NCBI GenBank assembly: GCA_037447605.1
Contig: CM074815.1
Coordinates: 952,189 to 975,883 of the forward strand
Source: Zygnema circumcarinatum
Lineage: Eukaryota; Streptophyta; Zygnematophyceae; Zygnematales; Zygnemataceae
Reading direction: 5' to 3'
Length of the DNA stretch: 23,695 bases
Made by a program: the position numbers and the translations under genes. A model generated the notes under the pieces. The model searched no databases. It saw nothing but the letters and a program-made list of their open reading frames with translations, and had not been told where the DNA came from. Numbering within the stretch: position 1 is the first letter of the stretch; each line of letters starts with the position of its first letter. Positions 8,803-21,682 of the stretch are shown here, in pieces.

Positions 8803-11079
8803 TTACGGTGGCTCCACCTCCGGCATAATGTTGTGGGCGAGTAAAGGATAGTCGAGAGGAGCACATTCTAAAGAAGCATTTGCGGCGGTGCCCATCCCCT
8901 CCTCCTCATTGGTCGGAATCGCCGCATACCCTCCGCCGGCCTCCCCCGGCGGGGGCCCCCTCCGAGGGAGGGAGGGGAGGGCGAAGGTGAGGAGGAACGC
9001 GCCGAACTGCATGGGCATGCATGGAAGCGGACGAGAGTCAGTGATCGATTGGTTTGTAAGCATGAGTGGGAGGGAGATGCAGGCAATGGGAGAGAGAGGT
9101 GCTTTGAGAGAGAGAGAATTGGGGGGCACTCGCTTACTTCGACTGTGCCGGCCACAATGAGACCGAAGCCGGGGCAATTGAAGGGGGGGTTGTCTGATAG
9201 AAACACCGCTGCAGGAAAGCACACGGAACGAACAAAGCTTTGTTGAAGTGCATGACCACGTCATTCTCACCAGCAACAACATGAGATAATCCCCAAAATT
9301 TTCACTTGATACGCTACAATGGTCTGCCTCTACAGTTGAACGTGAAAAACGTGGAGTAGCAAGATAAAAAGGACAAGCTTGTGCAGGCATTGTGCTACTT
9401 TTACGGCTGCAATTGAAGCCTGCAGGGGGGGGGAGGGAGAGAGGGAGGAAGGGGGAGGGAGAGAGAGAAAGGAGAGAGGAGAGAGGAGAAAGAGAGGAGA
9501 GAGGAGAGAGGAGAGAGGAGAGAGGAGAGAGGAGAGAGGAGAGAGGAGAGAGGAGAGAGGAGAGAGGAGAGAGGAGAGAGGAGAGGAGAGAGGAGAGAGG
9601 AGAGAGGAGAGCGGAGAGATGAGAGAGAGCGAGAGAGAGGCCGCACCAGTGATGGGGTTGATGGTGAGGGGCGCCAGGAAGGCGGAGATCGACTTGATGC
9701 CCATGACCACCCCCTGCAGCCGTCCCTGCTCGTCGGGGGAGGCGCACCGCGACACGATGGTGCCGATCTGGAGGGAGGGAGAGGGAGAGGGAGAGGGAGG
9801 GGAGAGAGGGAGACAGACGCGAGAAGGAGAGGAGAGAGATTACCGATTCGTTTCTTGTTACATTGCGATAAAGCGGAATGAATGCCGTGCTAAGTGATCT
9901 GGTTTTTGCCTTGGACTTAGAAGGGCGTTGAGAAATACGTCCTTTTGGACAGGTGGAGGAGGGAAAGGCAAGGGTACAGCATGAGCAGAGCGTGAAAGGG
10001 AGAGAGAGAGGGGGGGTGGGGACGAGAGAGGCGTGGGGAAGCGTACCACAGGGTTGGTCATTCCGGATAAAGCAGGCATGGTCGCTGCCAGGTACACCAC
10101 CTGCATGACAGGCAAGACTCGCTTCTGCAGCATTACCAAAAGGTGAAAACTCTAAAACCACGAGGAGGACTTTGAACGTCCTCAAAAGAATTCAACCCTT
10201 TCAACAAATGCCGCAATAAAAATGGGTAAGGGAGCTCACCCATGGCGCCCAGGCTGCCCCGTAAAGCACCACCTGCACCCCCCCTTATGCCCAACTTAGG
10301 CTGCGGGCTCTACCTCCAAGGGGAAATTTAGGATTTTTAGGGTTTTCAGAGTTTGCAGGGTGATTAGGGTTTCAGAATAGACGAATGGTTTCGAGTTTGC
10401 AGCCAACTTACATGCAGAGCGCCGAAGAAGAGGCCGATAACAAGCAGAGTTTTGAGGCCAAAGAAGCGAAGCAAGATCGGAAGAACCACGAGCTGCACCA
10501 CAAACCCACGAGCGCGGTTTGGAGGAGCAGGGAATAGGGAGAGGAGGGAGGGAGGGGACTACCAACCAGAGAGAGGGGGAATGAGGTTCACAAAGTAGAC
10601 TCACTGTAAGGGCAGCTGAACAGCTTCGGCTCTTTGAAATTTGTTCGAAGTTTGACGCAGAGGGAGGGGAGGGAGGGAGGGAGGGAGGGCTACCTGTGAG
10701 AGAGCTGTTGAAGTTCCTGCGACAAGTGTGACCATGGAGAACTCGTTCTTCCCCCAGTGAAAGGCGGCTTTCAGAAAGAACTGCACAGGTTTCACGAACA
10801 GAATGTAAGCGGAAGAGTGAGAGAAGAGGGGAGGGGAGGGAGTGGGTAAGGGGGGTGACGGAGAGTAGGAGAGTGGGCGAAAGGTGAGGGAAGCGAGAGG
10901 GAGAAATAAGTTTTTGGACGAGTGAGAGGAAGGACAGTTAGAAAGTGGGCGAGAGAGAGAGATGGAGCGAGCGAGCGAGAGAAGTGGGGGAAGGAGAGGG
11001 GATGAGCGACAAGGGTGGTAAGAGAGAGCGAAACAGAGAGAGAGAGAAAGGGGCAAGTGGGAAAGAGAGAGCGAGCGAG

Positions 11080-11112
<33 letters not shown>

Positions 11113-14100
11113 AAGAGAAAGAGAAAGAGAGAGAGGGAGAGAGAGAGGGAGGGAGGGGCCCACCAAGAAGCTTCCAAAGTAGCCAGCCTCCCCCATGCCC
11201 GCCAGGAAAGCGACGCCCGCGAGCACCGCCAGCAGCCGACTGCCACCCAAACCGCCCAATCAGCCCCGGCCGCCCGGCTCCCGCGCAGACCCCTAAACCC
11301 TTTAACCCCTAAACCCTTAAACCCCTAAACCCTGAAACCCTGAAACCCTGAAACCATTAAACCCAAAGGGCCGAAAAACGGCCGCCCTCCCCCCCTGAAC
11401 CTTCCCTGGTGGTTGGTAACCACATCGGGTTTTTCGGGTTTTTCGGGTTTTTAGGGTTTTTAGGGTTTTTAGGGTTTTTAGGGTTTTTAGGGTTTTTCGA
11501 GTTCTTCGGGTTTTTGGGGTTTTTTAGGGTTTTTAGGGATTTAAGGGTTTTGAGGGTTTGAAGGGTTTTGAGGGTTTGAAGGGTTTTGAGGGTTTTTAGG
11601 ATTTTGAGGGTTTTAAGGGTTTTAAGGGTTTTAAGGGTTTTAAGGGTTTTAAGGGTTTAAAGGGTTTTAAGGGTTTTTAGGGTTTCTAGGGTTTTAAGGG
11701 CTTTTAGGGTTTTTAGGGTTTTTGGGGTTTTTAGGATTTTTAGGGTTTTTAGGGTTTTTTAGGGTTTTTAGGGTTTTGAGGGTTTTAATGGTTTGTAGGG
11801 TTTGTAGGGTTTGTAGGGATTGTAGGGTTTGTAGGGTTTTTAGGGGTTTAAGGGGTTTTAGGGGTTTTAGGGTTTTTAGGGTTTTTAGGGTTTTTAGGGT
11901 TTTTAGGGTTTTTAGGGTTTTTAGGGTTTTGAGGGTTTGAAGGGTTTGAAGGGTTTTGAGGGTTTGAAGGGTTTTGAGGGTTTTTAGGATTTTGAGGGTT
12001 TGAAGGGTTTTGAGGGTTTTTAGGATTTTGAGGGTTTTTAGGGTTTTTTAGGGTTTTTAGGGTTTTTAGGGTTTTAATGGTTTGTAAGGTTTTTAGGGTT
12101 TTTAGGGTTTTAAGGGTTTTGAGGGTTTGAAGGGTTTTGAGGGTTTTAAGGGTTTTTAGGATTTTGAGGGTTGAAGGGTTTTTAGGGTTTTAAGGGTTTT
12201 AAGGGTTTTGAGGGTTTTAAGGGTTTTTAGGGTTTTTAGGGTTTTTAGGGTATTTAGGGTTTTAAGGGTTTTTAGGGTTTTTTAGGGTTTTTAGGGTTTT
12301 GAGGGTTTTAATGGTTTGTAGGGTTTTAAGGGTTTTAAGGGCTTTTAGGGTTTTTAGGGTTTTTAGGGTTTTTAGGGTTTTTAGGGTTTTTAGGGTTTTT
12401 AGGGTTGTAAGGGTTGTTAGGGTTGTTAGGGTTTTTAGGGTTTTTAGGGTGTTTAGGGTTTTTAGGGTTTTTAGGGTTTTAAGTGTTTTTAGGGTTTTTA
12501 GGGTTTTTAGGGTTTTTAGGGTTCTGAGGGTTTTTAGTGTTTGTAGGGTTTTTAGGGTTGTAAGGGTTTTTAGGGTTGTAAGGGTTTTTAGGGTTTTTAG
12601 GGTTTTAAGGGTTTTAAGGGTTTTAAGGGTTTTTAGGGTTTTTAGGGTCTTTAGGGGTTTTTAGGGTTTTTAGGGTTTTTAGGGTTTTGAGGGTTTTTAG
12701 TGTTTGTAGGGTTTTGAGGGTTGTAAGGGTTTTTAGGGATTTAGGGTTTTAAGGGTTTTAAGGGTTTTAAGGGTTTTAAGGGTTTTGAGGGTTTCGAGGG
12801 TTTCGAGGGTTTTAAGGGTTTTTAGGGTTTTTAGTGTTTTTAGGGTTTTTTGGGGTTTTCGGGTTTTAAGGGTTTTAAGGGTTTTTAGAGTTTTTAGAGT
12901 TTTAAGGGTTTTTTGGGGTTTGAAGAGTTTTTAGGGTTTTTAGGGTTTTTAGGGTTTTTAGGGTTTTGTGTTTGTAGGGTTTTTAGGATTGTAAGGGTTG
13001 TAAGGGTTTTTAGGGTTTTAAGGGTTTTAAGGGTTTTTAGGGTTTGTAGGGTTTTTAGGGTTTTTAGGGTTTTTAGGGTTTTTAGGGTTTTGAGGGATTT
13101 TAGGGTTTTAAGGGTTTTTAGAGTTTTTAGAGTTTTAAGGGTTTTTTGGGGTTTTTTAGGGTTTTTAGGGTTTTTAGGGTTTTTAGGGTTTTTAGGGTTT
13201 TTAGGGTTTTTAGGGTTTTGGGGTTTTAGTTTTTAGGGTTTTTAGGGTTTTTAGGGTTTTTAGGGTTTTTAGGGTTTTTAGTGTTTTTAGGGTTTTTAGG
13301 GTTTTTAGGGTTTTGAGGGTTTTTAGTGTTTGTAGGGTTTTTAGGGTTTTTAGGGTTTTGAGGGTTTTTAGGGTTTTTAGGGTTTTTAGGGTTTTAAGGG
13401 TTTTTAGGGTTTTTATGGTTTGTAGGGTTTTAAGGGTTTTTAGGGTTTTAAGGGTTTTGAGGGTTTGAAGGGTTTTGAGGGTTTTTAGTGTTTTTAGGGT
13501 TTTTAGGGTTTTAAGGGTTTTAAGGGTTTTTAGGGTTTTAAGGGTTTTTAGGGTTTTTAGGGTTTTTAGTGTTTGTAGGGTTTTTAGGGTTGTAAGGGTT
13601 TTTAGGGTTTTTAGGGTTTTAAGGGTTTTAAGGGTTTTAAGGGTTTTAAGGGTTTTTAGGGTTTTTAGGATTTTTAGGGTTTTTAGGGTTTTTAGGGTTT
13701 TTAGGGTTTTTAGGGTTTTGAGGGTTTTTAGTCTTTGTAGGGTTTTGAGGGTTGTAAGGGTTTTTAGGGTTTTTAGGGTTTTAAGGGTTTTAAGGGTTTC
13801 GAGGGTTTTGAGGGTTTTGAGGGTTTTGAGGGTTTTGAGGGTTTTGAGGGTTTTTAGGGTTTTTAGGGTTTTTAGAGTTTTTAGGAATTGTAGGGTTTTT
13901 AGGGTTTGTAGGGTTGTAGGGTTTTTAGGGTTTTTAGGGTTTTTAGGGTTTTTAGGGTTTTTAGGATTTTTAGGGTTTTAAGGGTACCTGGAGCCGATGG
14001 CTTTGAGCGTGTCCCTCACGCTCCGCGGAGTGGTTGGCCTCTGCGGCTGCTTGGGGGGCTCTCCTCCCTTACCCGCGCCCTCCTCGAGGAGCGCTCTCTC

Positions 14101-14249
14101 TCTCTCCCTCTCTCTCTCTCTCAGGCGGGGGAGACTCTCGGGCATGAAGAGAGCGATGTAGGCAACGGCTAGCCAGCAGAATCCTGCTGCGCACTGCAGC
14201 CCGCCCGCCCGCCCACCCGTGTCTCTATTTGCTCCGTCACCTCGTTCTC

Positions 14250-14281
<32 letters not shown>

Positions 14282-16388
14282 GCCCTCTTCCTCTCGATCG
14301 CCCACTTCTTTCTGTTACTTTGCCTCATTCTGCGCTCTCTCCACACCAGCTTGGTGCTCCTCTTCACTATCAACGCCTCTCTTGCGTTTTTCCCCTCCCT
14401 ACTGCCTTCCCATATTTCTCTAGTTTTTCTCTCCTTCCCCTCTTCCACACTTTCTCTCCCGGCACCCAACTCGTTTGCCATATCCTCTCCCTCTCTCTCC
14501 CCCTCCCACTCCACTCTCCCGCTCCCCCCTCTCTCCGCTCTGCCCCTCCATCCTTCACCCGCTCCCCTCTCCCACTCCCACTCTCCCTCCCCACTCTCCC
14601 CCTCCTCCCTACTCCTCCCCCTCATTCTCCTCCTCCCGCTCTCTCCCCCTCCCCCCTATTCCTCTCTCTCTCCCCCCCTCCCTCAAGCTGTTACCAGCCC
14701 CAAAACTCACATGGAAGATATAGCGTGTGGGCAGTAGCCGGGCGAGAAGTGTTCCCCCAAGAAAGCCAATAGAGCTCAGTCCTCCCACCAAACCAAAGGC
14801 CAATGCTCGGCTCTCCTCCGGAATTGTGTCTGCCTGCCCTTCCCCCCTCCTCCCTCCCTCCCTCCCTCCTTCAGCCTCTCCCTCTCTCGTCTCCCTCCGC
14901 ATTACAAGGATGAGGAGTGAGTCCAAGAGCTCGACAGTTTAGGGTTCTCCCTCTGCTCTCACTGCTGCTAACGGTGGGAGGGAGGGAGGGAGCTCACCAC
15001 ATACGCATAGAAGAGTGTGGAGAAGGAGCCCTCTCCGAACATGTACACTATGGTGGCAACCATGAAGTATATATACACGGCTAGGCGGCTGCTGCTGAAG
15101 GCGAGCACTCCTGCATAGACTTTAATGAATTTGCTTAGTTTTCTTGATTAACAAAAGCTCAACAAAATCACATTCCATGTGCTTTTCACATATGCACGAG
15201 CATGGAGCCATTTCAAATGCTTAGGTTAACTAACAGCATCGGCACTAACTGTCCCACCAATTACTTACTACACATGGAATTAAAACTTTCTTCTATAGCC
15301 CTGTGAGAGTTGAGAGAGAGGCTACCGTTTGGCAAAGAGAAGGAGAAGAAGAGCATCATGAGGAAGGGCTTCCGGCCATATATGTCAGAAAGGCCTCCCA
15401 GCCATGGCGTGATGAACATGGTCCCAAAGGCAGCCACCTGTGGGAACAAGTGTGAAGTAAGATCTTTTTTTTTTCTTTTTAGATGAATAATACTTAGCTT
15501 CTTTCCTGTACATTCACTAGCTTGACAACTTCCTTCACAGAGAGCAAAACCTTTACAATCATTAGGCTCGTCACGTGCATTCTAATGTGAGTTATTTTTT
15601 AACGCTTTTTAAACGACAAGAATTGCAAGATTTGTACAGGATTCTGTGTTTAAAGGAGCGGCTGCCAAATGCAGCAGCCCCAAGTCAAAGAAACTATTAA
15701 ACTTGGCAGAATCTCCCCACCATACTCTCTCTCTCTCTCTCACTTTTCCCCCTCACTCTCTCCCTCACTCCATCCCCCCTCCCTCTGTCTCCTCTTTCGC
15801 CTCTAAAGCTTCTCTCTCCACTCTTTCACGCCCCGCCCTCCCTCGTCCATCCCCTCTCCCTCCACAACCCCCCCCCCTCAATTTTCCTCCTTCCACTCTC
15901 CCTGCTTTCCCCCCTCCCTCTCCCTCGTCCTTCTCTCCCCATTTCGCCCTCAGCAATCTCTCATTGCCTCTCCCACCTTCTTGCAACCCCATCTACATGC
16001 CACATGTTGTGTCACAATCTCATCAATTCTTCATTCTCAAACCAACCAGCAATCGCTCAGCACCTCGACCTTAACAACGAGAGAATCCATTCATACATAC
16101 GTACATACACATACATAGAAAGAGAGGACGCACCGCGGACTTGACCGTAGAGAGATAAATGACTTCGCTGCACTGTTCCCTCCCATCGCACAGCGCCGCC
16201 ACCGTGACATCCGTCGCCGCGAGCCACGCGCATATGAACCCCAGCACGCACATCACCAACGGCACCAAAAGGTGGGCCAGCGGGGCGTACACCTTCAGGG
16301 ACCCCAGCAGCCCCCCCCCCTTCCCCCTCTCCCTCGCCCTCTCCCTCTCCCTCTCCCTCTCCCTCTCCCTGTCCCTCTCCGCCTCCAT
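8803..16388 (-). CDS. MFS transporter, tetracycline-resistance/HIAT1-like (plant type), 13 exons, 511 aa
   Basis: Exons in coding order: 16388-16134, 15437-15326, 15110-14998, 14833-14711, 14193-13988, 11239-11164, 10780-10694, 10492-10412, 10272-10240, 10100-10047, 9767-9647, 9208-9138, 9006-8803. The sum is 1,536 nt, every junction is GT-AG and every phase fits. The product matches the plant 'hippocampus abundant transcript 1-like' MFS family along its length: TDVTVAALCDGREQC in the first segment; MFS motif A, GGLSDIYGRKPF (residues about 99-110), after TM2; ADTIPEESRALAFG; FHWGKNEFSMV; CASPDEQGRLQG; and PPFNCPGFGLIVAG near the end. About 12 membrane helices are expected; substrate unknown. 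Two inserts are translated GA microsatellites: an N-terminal Arg-Glu run (residues about 5-20) and another in the central loop (exon 5). Start: only ATG in the open 5' frame. Divergent from the carboxylesterase and convergent with the CNRIP1-like gene. Intron 5 holds the telomere-like array. Confidence 0.9.
9425..9640 (+). repeat. GAGAGAGG microsatellite in MFS intron 11
   Basis: Long run of GAGAGAGG/AGGAGAG units directly next to the donor of the exon ending at 9647. The sense strand is CT-rich. Frames across it (Arg-Glu-Glu-Arg-Gly or Ser-Leu-Leu-Ser-Pro) are artefacts. Confidence 0.9.
10790..11163 (+). repeat. GA-rich microsatellite filling MFS intron 6
   Basis: GAGAGA, GAGCGA and GAAAGA runs, densest from 10930 to 11155. 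They fill the intron between exons ending at 11164 and starting at 10780; the sense strand is pyrimidine-rich up to the acceptor. Confidence 0.85.
11290..11361 (+). repeat. Nine 8-bp telomere-like units, CCCCTAAA orientation
   Basis: Nine consecutive 8-mers: CCCCTAAA three times, alternating with CCCTTTAA and CCCTTAAA, then CCCTGAAA three times and CCATTAAA. Read on the minus strand these are TTTAGGGG-like, close to plant and algal telomere units. They lie 50 bp from the acceptor of MFS exon 6 and run opposite to the large array on their right. Confidence 0.9.
11369..11423. repeat. Two small hairpins between the opposed telomere-like arms
   Basis: GGCCG-AAAAA-CGGCC at 11369-11383 and GTGGTT-GGT-AACCAC at 11409-11423 are perfect stem-loops (5- and 6-bp stems). 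They occupy the unique-sequence bridge where the C-rich 8-mer arm changes to the G-rich 9-mer arm. Confidence 0.75.
11424..13984 (+). repeat. Telomere-like 9-bp repeat array (TTTTTAGGG type), about 2.56 kb, inside MFS intron 5
   Basis: The consensus GGGTTTTTA repeats for about 280 units by length. Variants keep nine bases and the GGGTT...A frame but differ inside: GGGTTTTAA, GGGTTTTGA, GGGTTTGAA, GGGTTTGTA, GGGTTGTAA, GGGTTTCGA; the first units are TTTTTCGGG. Occasional 8- or 10-mers interrupt. Canonical telomere units are seven bases in most plants and eight in Chlamydomonas, so this is related but not the standard form. It ends three bases before the 5' splice site of MFS exon 5 (13988) and, with the 8-mer arm, nearly fills the 2,748-bp intron. 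Period nine keeps some frames open, giving meaningless RVFRVF-type frames. Confidence 0.9.
14097..14123 (+). repeat. CT microsatellite translated as Arg-Glu run in MFS exon 5
   Basis: CTCTCT repeats here are GAGAGA on the coding strand and fall in frame, giving an RERERERERE run in the long central cytoplasmic loop of the transporter. It is inside a phase-confirmed exon, so it is probably translated. Confidence 0.7.
14222..14690 (+). repeat. CT-rich low-complexity tract in MFS intron 4
   Basis: CTCTCT, CTCCCC and CCTCCC runs fill the intron between the acceptor at 14194 and the donor at 14710. The sense strand is purine-rich. Frames across it are Leu/Pro/Ser runs. Confidence 0.85.
15725..15970 (+). 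repeat. CT-rich tract in MFS intron 1
   Basis: CTCTCT, CCCTCC and TCTCCC runs in the 696-bp intron 15438-16133. No coding content. Confidence 0.75.
16323..16380 (+). repeat. CTCCCT microsatellite translated at the MFS N-terminus
   Basis: Tandem CTCCCT on the plus strand becomes an alternating Arg-Glu segment right after the start codon (residues about 5-20). Such a highly charged tail before the first membrane helix is not typical of the family. Confidence 0.7.
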
Positions 16389-17400
16389 TGTCCGGCCGGT
16401 CCCAATGCGGCGATCACCGCCGCTGGCGCCCCACCGGAACCCAATCCCCTGCAATTTCCACTCCTTGTTCTATGGAAGAAGCTTTAAGGTCCAGCAGCCG
16501 GGCGCCATGGCGCCATGGATGCGCAGCTCGAAGGAGGACGGAGGGAGGGAGGACGGAAGGGCTCGCCTTCCTCGGGGAGTCGAAGCCGCACGTGCGAGGA
16601 GGCTTGCTGAGGCACTGACGTGGCCCCCGCGGATAGGCTCACCGGCGGTCCACGTGGCGGGCGGCGAGGCCGGGCGGTAGGCTGCATGGTCGCGCGGGTG
16701 GGCGGGAACGCGCCACGTGGCGGGGGCTGCGTCGGCCATCGCCGGCAGGGGTGTCGGTGGGCCGTACGGCGGGGCCGCCATTGGCCGTTGAAATGGGCAC
16801 GAGCGGTATGCCACGTGGCACGCCGGGACTGGGCGGCAAGTTGGTAAAATAAACCTGTACGTGGGACAGTACGGATGAACCGGCGGACGGTTAGCTAGAG
16901 GCAAATTAGTCGGCGATAATAGCCTGACTAGCTGGCAATCCTGGAAAGTGGTCATTTCGACAATCCGAGGTTCCTTGGGAGTGGGTACGTGTCGTACTGA
17001 GCACGGAAATCCTAGGCGGGGGGGGGTGATGGCCAATCAGCGCACGCCACGTGGTGGATGCCAGCGTGGCATCAGCAACGGATCCCTTATTAGCCACGTG
17101 GCGGTGCGGGAATGGCAATAACATCACGGTATGTGGAACTATCCAATCCCATGGACAGGCCACCAACCACTCGTTCTTCTGTTGATGAGCCTAGAAGTAG
17201 ATTTCTAGGCTTGTAGGCTTTTCCTTTTGGTCCTCAGGTCCTTTGTGACCGATTCCTTTGGTTCCCCATGTTGATTTCATCCATGTAGATTTGATAGCCT
17301 CGCCATCGTGAGGTCAATGCCGTTGCTTATTCTCCCTTTATCCGTTGGGGGCTCGTTCAAACGAAACAAGCAAACGTGGCAGCCACGAAGACCCCACGTT
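16389..17400. promoter_or_regulatory. Divergent MFS/carboxylesterase spacer, G-box-rich half
   Basis: ACGTGG cores at 16618, 16652, 16715, 16813, 16859, 17049, 17096 and 17374, several inside CCACGTGG. TGCCACGTGGCA at 16809-16820 is a perfect 12-bp palindrome. One ATTGG at 16780 and CCAAT boxes near 17031 and 17146. ACGTGG cores are common bZIP/bHLH sites in plants; the density suggests regulation of one or both flanking genes. No convincing gene. Confidence 0.5.
17237..17319 (+). repeat. Dispersed repeat copy A (inverted partner at 22992-23075)
   Basis: Begins GGTCCTTTGTGACC and contains ATCCATGTAGATTTGAT and CCTCGCCATCG. It matches, in inverted orientation, 22992-23075 at roughly four of five bases by hand alignment. 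The two copies flank the carboxylesterase gene. Confidence 0.65.
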
Positions 17401-17499
17401 GGCACACCGCAACTTCATGGAACCCGTAAACACCGTTGCGTACCACAGTGAAACTGTCGATGGAACCCCGTCCCACCGTTATCCCACAGTTGCCAACCG

Positions 17500-17815
17500 C
17501 TCGACTGGTTTGGAACCATTGGATCCAACGCTTGCCAACAATTCGAATGGTTCCGAACCATTGTGCAAGACCGAAACAACTATTCAAATGGTTTGGAACC
17601 CACTGAGTCTAATGGCTGCCATTCATTAGATCCCATGGGTTTCAAACCATTCGAATGGTTGGCAACCATTGGAATGGTCCAGAACCATTGGCGAGTTTAA
17701 TATTGGGTCGTGTGTGTAATTTGGTGGGTTGCAACCGTTGACAACCTTGAGCTCGATGGATCGGAACCATTGGAAGTCCAACCATTGCCATCCAATGGTT
17801 GTCCAATGGTTTGCC
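17500..17815. repeat. AACCATT / AATGGTT motif cluster with palindromes
   Basis: Roughly a dozen AACCATT or its complement AATGGTT occur in about 300 bp, often paired as near-palindromes. AACCATTCGAATGGTT at 17645-17660 is a perfect 16-bp palindrome. A smaller cluster recurs at about 22411-22480. Could be a factor-binding array or a degraded transposon end. Confidence 0.6.
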
Positions 17816-17931
17816 GATCCAATTGCGCCCCTCTGATCCACTTGACTCCGAATCCCAAAACGACAAACCATGCGAGGGCTACGGTACAGCCACAGCGAAA
17901 AGCCCAAATCTCAATGTGTCGGCAGCGGCGG

Positions 17932-18057
17932 ATTGGCTCCACCGACAATGCGTGCTGCCGCTATCCCTTGAACCCCATTGGCTGAAACTTTATGGACGTG
18001 CAACCGCCCTCTCCGATTGGCCCAAAAGCCCGCACTGCAAACGACGACTCCCATTGG
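17932..18057 (+). promoter_or_regulatory. Four spaced ATTGG boxes upstream of the carboxylesterase
   Basis: ATTGG at 17932, 17977, 18016 and 18053, spaced 45, 39 and 37 bp; the last is about 125 bp before the ATG at 18180. Same orientation and similar spacing as in front of the CNRIP1-like gene. Likely CCAAT-box (NF-Y) promoter elements by inference. Confidence 0.5.
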
Positions 18058-18179
18058 TCCCGGACAACGCCGACGACCTCGAGCCCTCCAAGACCCGCCG
18101 CCTAAATGAGGCTTGCCAGCCCGCACTCCCTCCCGCGCTCCCTTCCTCCCTCCCCGCTCTCCCTCCTCCCTCTCCCGCC

Positions 18180-21682
<3,503 letters not shown>

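Noticed and set aside
9401-9646. Ser/Leu/Pro and Arg/Glu repeat frames
   Set aside because: GAGAGAGG microsatellite in MFS intron 11.
8803-10185. A single 460-residue minus-strand protein
   Set aside because: Only its C-terminal part (exon 13) is real in this frame; the rest reads through introns and other exons out of frame.
11722-13981. Repeat proteins (RVFRVFRVL type) in the telomere-like array
   Set aside because: Nine-base units keep a frame open automatically; no start context, no homology, and the region is an intron of the opposite strand.
11424-13984. A true chromosome end or a CRISPR array
   Set aside because: Coding exons of one gene continue in phase on both sides, so it is not a terminus, and the short unspaced units are not repeat-spacer structure.
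17799-18179. N-terminal extension of the carboxylesterase upstream of 18180
   Set aside because: The frame is open, but it has no homology, carries promoter-like ATTGG boxes, and would bury the obvious signal peptide and GCCATGG start.
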